Shown piece after piece: positions 8,666-17,100 of a DNA stretch of 64,000 nt; position 1 is the first letter of the stretch; every line of letters starts with the position of its first letter. This stretch comes from an uncultured Mesorhizobium sp. (GTDB lineage Bacteria > Pseudomonadota > Alphaproteobacteria > Rhizobiales > Rhizobiaceae). The notes under the pieces are model-generated. The model was not told where the DNA came from. It saw only the letters and a program-made list of their open reading frames with translations, and made no database searches. The position numbers and the translations under genes are program-made. The stretch lies in the NCBI GenBank assembly GCA_937958475.1, contig CALFXR010000117.1, positions 26,427-90,426 of the forward strand, given 5' to 3'.

Positions 8666-9178
8666 ATGGCGGGTGCATTGCAGGACAGGGGGACGTTTCG
8701 GGGCATCGCAGCGACGCTGCTCGCCCTTGCGCTCCTCGCGGAGCGCACCGCCGGCCGCTGCTTCCCCGTCCGCTTCCTGGTGCTCACCATCCTCGGCCGG
8801 GCCGAGGCGATTGCGCGGGTGTACGTCGCCAGGGAAATCGCGGCCGACGGCTGGTGCCTCGACGAGCCGCCCGCCAATCACTACGGCGCGGCCGGTGCCG
8901 AACTCCTCGCGCTGCGCCTGCGCACGCTCGCCGCCGTGCTCGATTACCTCTCGGCCGCAAGCGACTGTTCCGACGCCGGTTCCGACGGCGGCAACGCCCG
9001 CTCCGGCAACGCGCCGGACCCGAAGATGCGCGGCGCCGATGCTGCTACTTGGCGTCGGCGAGCCGCCGGTAGTCGATCAGCCCGTATCCGAAGTCGCTGT
9101 CGCGACCGGCCGTGCCAAGATCGCCGGCAGTGGCCGCGAGATTGGCCTCGATCCACTCCGCTGAAACGCCGGGCCTGA
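8666..9178 (+). CDS. small protein of unknown function, paralogue of the 63507-63962 gene
   Basis: I do not recognise this family. The ATG at 8666 has a strong ribosome-binding site (GAAGGAGG, 7 nt upstream). The first 100 residues align closely with the protein at the other end of the window: both have DRGTFRGIA, TLLALALLAER, a hydrophobic RFLVL core, RAEAIAR, VAREI and then LDEP..HYGAA.A.LLALRLR. This suggests a conserved helical, partly hydrophobic domain. From about residue 127 the frame runs antisense through the 3' end of the convergent protease gene (134-bp overlap) and becomes Arg-rich, so the C-terminal 44 residues look like read-through after loss of the original end. Confidence 0.6.
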   Translation: MAGALQDRGTFRGIAATLLALALLAERTAGRCFPVRFLVLTILGRAEAIARVYVAREIAADGWCLDEPPANHYGAAGAELLALRLRTLAAVLDYLSAASDCSDAGSDGGNARSGNAPDPKMRGADAATWRRRAAGSRSARIRSRCRDRPCQDRRQWPRDWPRSTPLKRRA

Positions 9179-10484
9179 CGTTGATCAGGTTGGCGATGGC
9201 GCCGCTGACGATCGCGGCGGCAAACGACGTGCCCGTAACGAGGTCGGTCCCGCCGTCGACCGGCGCGACCATGTCGACGCCCGGCGCGGCGACGAAGACG
9301 TATGGACCGCGATTCGCCTGCGGCATCAGCCGGTCGGCCGCGTCGGTCGCTGTGACGGCGATGACGCCGTCATAGGCGGCGGGGTAGCCCCACGGCGCGC
9401 CGGGGCCGTTGTTGCCGGCCGCCGCCACCAGCACCATGTCGCGCGCCATGGCCGCCTGGCAGGCCAGTTCCAGCATCTCGTTCTTCGGCCCGACGAAGCT
9501 CATGTTGACGATGCGCACGTCCTGCTCGGCCGCCCAGTCGACGGCCTCGATGATGATGTCCATGGTCGAGCGCCCGCCCTCGAAGGCGCGCGCGTGGAAG
9601 ATGCGCGCGCCCGGCGCGACGCCGCGGAACGGACCGGCGCCGGCGATCAGGCCGGCGACCGACGTGGCGTGGTCGCGGTCGTTCACCGCCACGTCCGGCA
9701 TGAAGTCGCGGCTCTCGGCGATGGCGCCGGCGAGCGCCGGATGGTCCGCCTCCAGTGCCGTGTCGATCACCGCGACCGCCACGCCCGCCCCGTCGGCGAA
9801 GCGCGGATCGAGCGCGATGCGCTCGAAGGCGTAGTTGGCGACGCCGGCCGCCTGCTGCAGCGTATAGACATGGTTGGGCGCGCGCCGCCGGGTTCGCCCC
9901 TCGGTCTCGAGTTGCGCCAGGACGGTCGCCACCGCGCGCCCGTCGGGAATGCCGAAGCGGACCACCGTCGCGCCGAGCAGCGTCGACGTTCGCTGCGAGC
10001 GGATATCCAGCCCGAAGTCGGCGGCGATGGCACCGACGGTTTCGGGACCGCCGTCGACCGTGACTAGCACCTCGTCCGGCACGAATTCGCCGGCGATCGC
10101 CCGCGGCGACGCCACCGGCGGCAGGCCGGCGAAGGGCGACGGCGTGCCGCCGCCGGAATCGGCGGGCTGGCCCGCGCCCGAGCCGGAATCCGCGGCGGCG
10201 GGCGGTGCGGAGGGCGGCACGGGCGTGAAAGGAAAGAGGTCGATCAGCAGGTCCGGAAGATAGACCGCGCCGCCCTGCCCTTCGGCTATAGGCGGACACG
10301 GCTCGGCGCCGGGGCGCGGCGCCGAGCCGTCGGGGCATGCCCCGTCCTGCCCGGCGGTCGGGTTCGACTGCGCGAGGGCCGGCAGGGATGGCAGGCCGGC
10401 GAAGGAGATCGCCGCGACGGCCATCACCGCGAGCCGTCCGGCGACCCTTCGTATCCACGTCGTCGGGTTCGGCCTAGTTCGCAT
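9045..10484 (-). CDS. secreted S8 family serine peptidase (subtilisin-like)
   Basis: The 479-residue protein has a signal peptide (residues 1-39, ending PALAQS), a Pro/Gly/Ser-rich linker (40-130), a prodomain-like segment (137-210; DEVLVTVDGG... RRAPNHVYTLQ) and a subtilase catalytic domain. The catalytic triad is D241 (AVIDTALEADHP), H272 (DRDHATSVAGLIAG) and S420 (VTGTSFAAA), with the oxyanion Asn in AAAGNNGPG. It overlaps the anti-sigma gene by 11 bp as the third gene of a sigma / anti-sigma / protease operon. It therefore acts in the cell envelope or outside the cell and is probably produced under control of its own ECF sigma factor. It could process the large secreted proteins encoded divergently, or the anti-sigma factor; both are inferences. 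Confidence 0.92.
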   Translation of the reverse strand: MRTRPNPTTWIRRVAGRLAVMAVAAISFAGLPSLPALAQSNPTAGQDGACPDGSAPRPGAEPCPPIAEGQGGAVYLPDLLIDLFPFTPVPPSAPPAAADSGSGAGQPADSGGGTPSPFAGLPPVASPRAIAGEFVPDEVLVTVDGGPETVGAIAADFGLDIRSQRTSTLLGATVVRFGIPDGRAVATVLAQLETEGRTRRRAPNHVYTLQQAAGVANYAFERIALDPRFADGAGVAVAVIDTALEADHPALAGAIAESRDFMPDVAVNDRDHATSVAGLIAGAGPFRGVAPGARIFHARAFEGGRSTMDIIIEAVDWAAEQDVRIVNMSFVGPKNEMLELACQAAMARDMVLVAAAGNNGPGAPWGYPAAYDGVIAVTATDAADRLMPQANRGPYVFVAAPGVDMVAPVDGGTDLVTGTSFAAAIVSGAIANLINVRPGVSAEWIEANLAATAGDLGTAGRDSDFGYGLIDYRRLADAK

Positions 10485-11142
10485 CGGCGGGCCTCCGTCC
10501 CGGCGTCACCTGCTCGACGAAGGGCTGCGCGGCGACCAGCGCGACGACGCGGTCGTATTCCGCCCCGGTCTCGCCGGGGATGGCGACGCGGAAGACGCCG
10601 GTCGCCGTCGGGCCGCCGACGATCGCCGCGCCGTTTGCGGAAAGGAAGGCGCCGATGTCGGCCATGCGCGCGTCGGCCTTGAAGACGACCAGCGCGAAGG
10701 GCCGTTTCGCCTCGTCCTGCTCGGTTCCGGCGATCTCGACGCCGCCGCGCTCGCCGAAGCCGCCGTAGACGGCCTGGTAGAGCACCAGCGCGACCGCCAG
10801 CGCCGCCGTCGCCCAGGCGAGGCCTGCGGGCAGACCGGCGAGACGCTGCCAGAGCGCCGCGAACGGGTTGCCCGACGCGGCGCCTGCCGGGCCGGCCTCG
10901 CGCTCCAGCGCCCTGTTGAAACGGGCGAGCGCATCGGCCGGCGGGCGGATCGCCTCGTTGGCGGCAGACGTCTCCGCCGCCTCCATCTCGGCCTCGGCGA
11001 GCGCCGCCATCGCCTCGGCGTCGGCGGCCAGCCAGTCCTCGACGGCGAGCAGGTCTTCCCCCGACAGCGTGCCGTTCAGGTAGAAGGGCAGCAGCGCCTC
11101 GAGCTCGTCGCGGCCGCGCATCGTTTTCTTTTTCCCGCTCAT
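10474..11142 (-). CDS. membrane anti-sigma factor with a subtilase-prodomain-like periplasmic domain
   Basis: The 222-residue protein has an N-terminal cytoplasmic helical part typical of anti-sigma factors (ELEALLPFYLNGTLSGEDLLAVEDWL, residues 13-38, written here as a motif span) but lacks the HxxxCxxC zinc motif. One membrane helix spans about 106-127. The periplasmic domain (149-215) has ALVVFKADARMADIGAFL, GVFRVAIPG and FVEQVTPGRR. This order of strands and helices resembles subtilisin prodomains (inhibitor I9 type) and the prodomain-like part of the protease encoded next. It overlaps the sigma gene by 4 bp and the protease gene by 11 bp, so all three are translationally coupled. Its role would be to hold the ECF sigma factor at the membrane. 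Confidence 0.8.
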   Translation of the reverse strand: MSGKKKTMRGRDELEALLPFYLNGTLSGEDLLAVEDWLAADAEAMAALAEAEMEAAETSAANEAIRPPADALARFNRALEREAGPAGAASGNPFAALWQRLAGLPAGLAWATAALAVALVLYQAVYGGFGERGGVEIAGTEQDEAKRPFALVVFKADARMADIGAFLSANGAAIVGGPTATGVFRVAIPGETGAEYDRVVALVAAQPFVEQVTPGRRPADAN

Positions 11143-11711
11143 GGCCAGCCCCTGTCGTGGCCGGCGGCCTTCAGCGCCTCGCCGAGCTTCTTGCGCGCGT
11201 AGAACATGCGTGTCTTCACCGTCGCCTCGGGGATCGACAGGATCTCGGCGATCTCGGAGACGGCGCGGCCGTGATAGTAGGCGAGGTCGACGACGACGCG
11301 GTGCTCCTCGGCCAGCCCGTCGACGCAGCGGCGGAGCGCGGCGCCCTTGTCTTCCTTCATCGCCGTGACTTCGGGCGAATCGGCATCGTCGGGGATCGCC
11401 GCCGCCGTCTCGTCGTCGATACCCTCCTCGCGACGGCGACGGCGCGCCGAAAGCGCCTTGTAGCGGGCGATCCCGAGCAGCCAGGTCGACACTTCCGAGC
11501 GGCCCTCGAAACGGGCAGCCTGCCGCCAGGCTTCGAGAAAGACCTCGTTCGCGATGTCCTCGGCCATGCTTTCCGATCCGGTCTGGCGCACCACGAAGCG
11601 ATAGACCCGCGCGTGGTGGCGCATGAACAGGAGCCTCACGGCGGCGCGCTCTCCGCGCGCGACCCGGGCGACGAGCTCGCGATCCGATGCCGAATCAGCG
11701 CCCGCGCTCAT
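11139..11711 (-). CDS. ECF-type RNA polymerase sigma factor
   Basis: The 190-residue protein has region 2 (about 12-85; FMRHHARVYRFVVRQTG, AEDIANEVFLEAWRQA, STWLLGIARYKALS) and region 4 (about 125-185; LAEEHRVVVDLAYYHG, SEIAEILSIPEATVKTRMFYARKKL), joined by an acidic linker. Nothing else is present, as in group 4 sigma factors. It is the first gene of the sigma / anti-sigma / protease operon. A candidate promoter with the same -35 and -10 blocks as the divergent promoter lies 28-52 bp upstream, consistent with autoregulation. Confidence 0.93.
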   Translation of the reverse strand: MSAGADSASDRELVARVARGERAAVRLLFMRHHARVYRFVVRQTGSESMAEDIANEVFLEAWRQAARFEGRSEVSTWLLGIARYKALSARRRRREEGIDDETAAAIPDDADSPEVTAMKEDKGAALRRCVDGLAEEHRVVVDLAYYHGRAVSEIAEILSIPEATVKTRMFYARKKLGEALKAAGHDRGWP

Positions 11712-11738
11712 GGTGCTTCGCCTGGCTCACGGTTCTAT

Positions 11739-11763
11739 GTCGCTTCATGGTCGGGAAAGGTTC
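11739..11763 (-). promoter_or_regulatory. candidate ECF promoter for the sigma / anti-sigma / protease operon
   Basis: Read on the minus strand, GAACC (11763-11759) is followed after exactly 16 nt by CGAC (11742-11739). The extended -35 is TGAACCTT. The same blocks and the same spacing occur on the plus strand at 11821-11845. The -10 block ends 28 bp before the sigma ATG at 11711. GAAC-type -35 and CG-type -10 elements are characteristic of ECF sigma promoters; assignment to this particular sigma factor is an inference. Confidence 0.65.
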
Positions 11764-11820
11764 ACCGCTTCTCGCCGGGGAAGCTAGATGAAGCGGCCGA
11801 ACATGGCCAGAGATCGTCGT

Positions 11821-11845
11821 GAACCTTCCGGCCCGTCGTCGCGAC
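11821..11845 (+). promoter_or_regulatory. candidate ECF promoter facing the secreted-protein genes
   Basis: GAACC (11821-11825), 16 nt, then CGAC (11842-11845), with extended -35 TGAACCTT. This repeats the block and spacing of the minus-strand site at 11739-11763 in the same intergenic region. Transcription would run towards the large secreted proteins at 12146 and 14122 with a leader of about 295 nt. The 434-bp gap 11712-12145 holds this pair of promoters, the candidate at 11999 and no convincing separate gene. Confidence 0.6.
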
Positions 11846-11998
11846 TGACGCTCCAGGAGCCGCGCGGTGCGGCCTCCGGACCAGGAGCCTACCATGACAA
11901 ACCACGTTCATCACGACCGGCCGCCGGGCGTCGGGGGACCCCGCCGCCGCCCGCGCCCCGGCGACGCGACGGATGCGCTGGGCTTTCCCGCCATTCCG

Positions 11999-12027
11999 TT
12001 GACGTTGCGTCAGCGGCAGCGTAACGT
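11999..12027 (+). promoter_or_regulatory. possible housekeeping promoter upstream of 12146
   Basis: TTGACG (11999-12004) and TAACGT (12022-12027) are separated by 17 nt. The -35 matches the sigma-70 consensus at five of six positions; the -10 is weak. It would give a leader of about 110 nt to the ATG at 12146 and so agrees with that start rather than the upstream ATG at 11894. Confidence 0.35.
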
Positions 12028-12145
12028 CTCTGTCGCAAGGGGCGGACATCTTAGCATCTGGGGGGAAAGCGCCGGGGCATTCGGGTCTGCTCTACCGCAC
12101 GACCAGCTGCCGGCTGTTTCTCCTGCAGGAAACGGGAGAGACCGC

Positions 12146-14110
12146 ATGCGCGATTACGCGCCACTCAGCCTTGCCACCACGATCGACCGCCGCACCGGCC
12201 TCCAGCGCAACATCCTCACGGCGACGGCCGGAGCGCTCGCTCTTGCCGCTGGTTTGTGGTCGACCGCACCTGCGGGCGCGCAGGACGCGCAGATCATCTT
12301 CCCCGGTTCGATGGCGGTCTCCGGCTTCCCGGGAACCTACATCCCCGGATTCGACGAAGGCCTGCCGCCGGGCGTCGACCCGGTCGACGAAACCTTCATC
12401 GACCCCGAACGCGCCAGCCTGCGCGTCTTCGACGTTTCCGCGCTCGGCGCGGCGCCGTCGGGGCAGCTCGTCTTCACGCCGCCGCCCTTCGAGGTCCCGG
12501 CCGGCCAGATCGGCCAGGTCTTCGGCCTGACCTATGACGACGGCGTTCGCGACGGCGTGCCGACCGGCATTCCCGACCTCTACGCGGCATCCACGTCGCT
12601 GCATGGCGTCCGCATCGTCACGCCCGACTCGGACGCGGACGGAAGGCCGGAGCGGCAGCGCCGCGGCGCGGCCGGCGCGACCTTCATGGAAGGGCAGTTC
12701 GCCGAGGAGAACGGCGGCAGCCCGGGCGCCATCTGGCGGGTCGACGGGCGCAACGGCGCCGTCAGCCTGTTCGCCACGGTCGACACCAACAGCGGCCCCG
12801 GCCTCGCCGACGTCGCCTTCGACAAGGGCCACCGGCAGTTCTTCGCCTCCGACCTCGACAGCGGCCTGATCCATCGGATCTCCGCCGACGGCGCGCTCGT
12901 CGACACGTTCGACCACGGCGTCGCCGGCCGGCCGGCCCACGGGCTGGCGGCGGTCGCCGACGACGGCGCGGTCATGGACATCCAGGGCGCGGCATTCGAC
13001 ACCGAGGATCCGGACAGCTGGGGCTACACTCAGGACGAGCGCCGCATCTGGGGCGTCCAGGTCCATGGCGGCCGCGTCTACTACGCGGTCGGCGAGAAGG
13101 CCGAGATCTGGTCGGTCGGGCTGACCCGCGAGGGCGCCTTCGCCGGCGATCCGCGCTGGGAACTGACGGTCACGGCCGAGGAAGACCTCGCCGTCACCGA
13201 CATCGCCTTCGACAATCGCGGCTTCATGTACCTCGCCCAGCGCGGCGAGGTCGACAACCGCTACGACTACAGCCGCTTCGCCGATTCCGGCGAAGGCTCG
13301 GTCCTGCGCTACTGGCGCGAGAGCCCGGACGATCCGGCCACCGAATCGGTCTGGGTGCCGGTGCCGCAGGAATATGCGGTCGGCTTCCCGAAGGACCATC
13401 GCCAGACGGCCGGCGGCATCGACCTGCAGTACGGCTATGACGCGGAGGGCTTCTTCGACAGCCGCTCCTGCGCCGGCACGATCGTCAAGACCGGCGACCG
13501 CCTGCGCGACAACCCCGCCCTCGCCGATCAGCTGGTTCCCGGCGGCCCGTTCGCCGTTCACGGCGTGCAGATCACCTCGACCACGCTGGTCAGGCCGGCC
13601 AACGAGCCGCCCTTCGGCTCGTGGTTCGTCGACTATGACGGCTTCTTCGAGGACCCCGAGGTCAGGGGCCATGTCGGCGACGTCGAAGTGTGGCGGCCCT
13701 GCGAGGGCCGGGCCGGATGGTACGAGCCGGTTCCGGGCGGCTACCTGCCGCCCTTCTATCCGCCGGACTTCCCGGGCGACTTCCCGCCCTGTCTCGACGT
13801 CGAGGCGGTGGAATACTGGTGTACCCCGGCCGGCCTCGAGGCCGACCTCCATCTCCGTGACGTAGCGGGCATCGGCGGCGACACGCTCGATGCCGATTCC
13901 AGGACCCCGGGCACGAACGTCTCGCCGCCGCGGCAGACGCAGCCGGCCGGAGCGCCGTTCACCATCGGCATCACCGGGCACTTCCCCGGCGACACGGTGA
14001 ATGTCGGCCTCTGCTTCTACAAGAAGTCGGACGCCGACGCGGGCGGGTACTACCCGTGCTGCAAGGTGACCGTGCCGCTCGAAACGCCCGTCGTGGCCTG
14101 CGAACCGTGA
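12146..14110 (+). CDS. large secreted protein of unknown function, beta-propeller-like
   Basis: The 654-residue protein has a long-n-region signal peptide (hydrophobic core TATAGALALAAGLWSTAPAGA, cut around AQDA). Residues about 75-460 contain recurrent strand motifs such as LADVAFDKGHRQFFASDLDS, IHRISADGALVDTFDHG and VTDIAFDNRGFMYLAQRGEV, which resemble NHL or SMP-30 type propeller blades. The Pro-rich C-terminal third has several Cys. The ATG at 12146 has GGGAGAG 5 nt upstream. The same frame is open to an ATG at 11894 (CAGGAG upstream), which would add 84 residues before the signal peptide, so I prefer 12146. The next secreted protein starts 11 bp downstream. An exposed or extracellular role is inferred; the enzymatic function, if any, is unknown. 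Confidence 0.7.
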   Translation: MRDYAPLSLATTIDRRTGLQRNILTATAGALALAAGLWSTAPAGAQDAQIIFPGSMAVSGFPGTYIPGFDEGLPPGVDPVDETFIDPERASLRVFDVSALGAAPSGQLVFTPPPFEVPAGQIGQVFGLTYDDGVRDGVPTGIPDLYAASTSLHGVRIVTPDSDADGRPERQRRGAAGATFMEGQFAEENGGSPGAIWRVDGRNGAVSLFATVDTNSGPGLADVAFDKGHRQFFASDLDSGLIHRISADGALVDTFDHGVAGRPAHGLAAVADDGAVMDIQGAAFDTEDPDSWGYTQDERRIWGVQVHGGRVYYAVGEKAEIWSVGLTREGAFAGDPRWELTVTAEEDLAVTDIAFDNRGFMYLAQRGEVDNRYDYSRFADSGEGSVLRYWRESPDDPATESVWVPVPQEYAVGFPKDHRQTAGGIDLQYGYDAEGFFDSRSCAGTIVKTGDRLRDNPALADQLVPGGPFAVHGVQITSTTLVRPANEPPFGSWFVDYDGFFEDPEVRGHVGDVEVWRPCEGRAGWYEPVPGGYLPPFYPPDFPGDFPPCLDVEAVEYWCTPAGLEADLHLRDVAGIGGDTLDADSRTPGTNVSPPRQTQPAGAPFTIGITGHFPGDTVNVGLCFYKKSDADAGGYYPCCKVTVPLETPVVACEP

Positions 14111-14121
14111 GGGAGGGAAAG

Positions 14122-17100
14122 ATGACGACGCTCACTTCCTTCCACGCGGTGGAACACGCAACCGTCATGGAGACGATCATGAAACCCCTGTCATACGCCA
14201 GGCGCGGCGCGCGCTGGCTGATGGCGGCCGGGCTCGCGCTCGCCTCCATCACTCCCGTCGCCGCCCAGACCAAGCTCCCGGTCGGCGAACTGCCGGCCAT
14301 CACGCTCGACAGGCCCGAACGGCCCGAGCGCGAGACCCGCGAGGTGCGTCCGTTCTTCGAGAAGATCGGCCGCCAGCGCGACTGCAACTACGTCGAGTAC
14401 CGCCTGCGCTTCGGCCTGCGCGGCGACCCGGAGCGGATCGCCGATCCGGCCTTCGCCGCGCAGCTGAAGGCCTATCGGATGGACCTGTCGGACCAGCTGC
14501 CCAATGGGCTGACCGTGGTTCACGTCACGGCTTCCGGCGACGGCACCGACGCCGCCGGCGGCGCGCTTCCCGCCGCCGCGATCGGCGCCACGGCCGATCC
14601 CGGCGACACTGCCCTGCTCGAGGACTTCCGCCTCTCCACCGTCGATCTCGACGGCAGCGGCGAGGTCGGCGAGCGCTACATCGAGGTCCGCATCACGGCG
14701 AAGATCGATCCGGGCGCGTTTCCTGCCCCGGCGATCGTCGACAACCAGGCCTGGGTCAACATCTCGGTTCCGGGCGCGCCCACTGTCCACATTCCCTCGC
14801 ACGATCCGGCGAAGCCGGACGACGGCGACTTCCTGACCGGCGACATGACCTCGATCCTGGTCGACCTGACCGGCTGCGAGCCGCCCCCGCCCCCCGGCGG
14901 CGGCGATCCCGAGGAGGCCTGCTTCAAGGTCGAGACGGGCGACGTCGACTGCACGCCGTTCGCGGGGACCTACGTCTACCACATGACCGTGGGCGCCGAT
15001 CTCGCCGGCAAGTGGGTGCAGGTGCACTCCACCAATCCGGGCGTGACCGTCGCCGAAGGCCCGCAACTGGTTCCGGCCGGCGGCGGCGTCCTCGACTGGA
15101 CGATCCACGGTGCGGGTCCTGGCGACGTCATCCATCTCGTCGTCACCGGCATCGACACCTATGCCGGTCCCGCGGAAGGCGTCGGCCTGTGCTGCACGCA
15201 GACGGTCGACATCGTCATTCCGCCCGACCTGGACTGCCCGGACCAGCGCGGTGAGCCCGATCTCAAGGTCGAAAAGCGCGCCGACGTGCCCCACTGCACG
15301 GCCGAAGGCGGCTGCGAGTTCACCATCACGGTCACCAATGTCGGCGACGCGCCGTACAACGGCAAGATCGTGCTGGAGGAAGTCACCGCCCCCGGCAGTG
15401 CGACCGTCGAATCGGGCCCGAACGCGCCGTGGACCTGCGTGCCCATGGCCAGCCCGATGATGTGCGAGCATCCGGTCACCACACTGAACCCGGGTGAGTC
15501 GGTCACGCTGAAGCTCGGCTTCGAGCCCGGCGCGGCCTGGCAGTGGCGGGGCATCCGCAACTGCGCCGAGTACGACTACACGGCGAGCGGCAAGGAGCCG
15601 TTCGGCGAGCTCGGCAACGACCGCGCCTGCGCCTCCATTCCGATCTGCGTCCCCGGACGCGACCGCGAATGCACGCCCGTCGACAAGAAGGCCGACCTCG
15701 GCATCCGCAAGAGCGCGCTGACCCCGGTCTGCTCGCCCGACGGCGTCTGCCTGTGGCGGATCGACGTGATCAACACCGGCACGTCGACCTACAACGGCCC
15801 GATCACCGTGATCGACGAGTACCCGTCGGGCGTGCCGGTCTCGTCGGACTTCGTTCCGTCCCCGCCCTGGGCGTGCGTTCCGAACGGCCCCGGCAGCTTC
15901 CGTTGCGACCACCCCGGCCTGGTGCTGGTGCCCGGCGCGACGACGACCATCGGCGTCAAGACGGTGGCCGGTGCCGACTATGGCGACGTGATCGAGAACT
16001 GCGCCGAGGTTCAGCCGGTCCCGACCGAGACCAACCTCGCCAACAACCGGTCCTGCGCCAAGGCCGAGATTCCGCACCGCGATCCCGGCAAGCCGGCATT
16101 GCGCATCACCAAGACCTGCGACGGCGCGGTGGCGGGGGCGGCGATCTCTTGCCGCATCACCGTCCACAGCGTCGGCACCGCGGCGCCGTCGGGTCCCGTC
16201 CGGGTTTCCGACGCCGCCACCCTGATCGGCTCGGGCACGCCCGTGCAGATCCAGACCGTGACCCCCGACGGCCCCGAATGGGCCTGCGGACCGGTCCCCG
16301 CCAACGCGCTGTCGTGTCAGATCCCGGGCTCCGAAATGACGCCCGGAACGAGCCGCTATTTCGACGTGACGCTCTCCGTCTCGCCGAACGGGCGCTTCAA
16401 GAACTGCGCACGCGGCTCCTTCGGCCCCGCCCCCGGAAACGACATCGTCTATCCGTTCGGCGAGGCCTGCGACGAGGGCGGCTCGACCATCCACGTCGAC
16501 AAGACCGGCGACCGCGAGTGCCGCGTCGGCCAGCCCTGCACGTTCGAGATCACCATCTCCAACGAAGGCGACACGGGCTTCTCCGGCCCGGTTCGCATCG
16601 GCGACGCGCTCGGTGTGGAAGGCATCGGCCGGCTCGAAGGCCTGCCGATCACAGAGATCTCTCCGGCGTTCGGTTGCGCCGTGGAGCCGACCACCCTGCC
16701 CTTCTCCTGCGTGGCGAACCTAACCCTCGGGGCCGGCGAAAGCCGTGTCCACCGGGTGACGGTGGTCATTCCGGAGAGCGCGGTGGCCAACGGCCAGGGC
16801 CAGCTCACCGGCCGCAACTGCGTGGCGGTGCTCTCGCCCGAGACGCCGGTCACCGGCGTGTCCCCGGGACAGCTCTCCCGCGCACTCACGGTCGACGGCG
16901 ACCGCGAAGGCGACTCCTACTCCTGCCATCCCTTCACCATCTCGCAGGAAGTGGCGAAGCAGTGCTCGGAGGGCTTCGTGCTCAATGCCGACGACCGCTG
17001 CGTCTGCCCGGAAGGCACCACCTTCCGTAACGGCCAGTGTGTCACCGACGGCGGCACGATCGAGCCCAAGCCGCCGGTGCGCCTGTGCAAGCTCTTGCCA

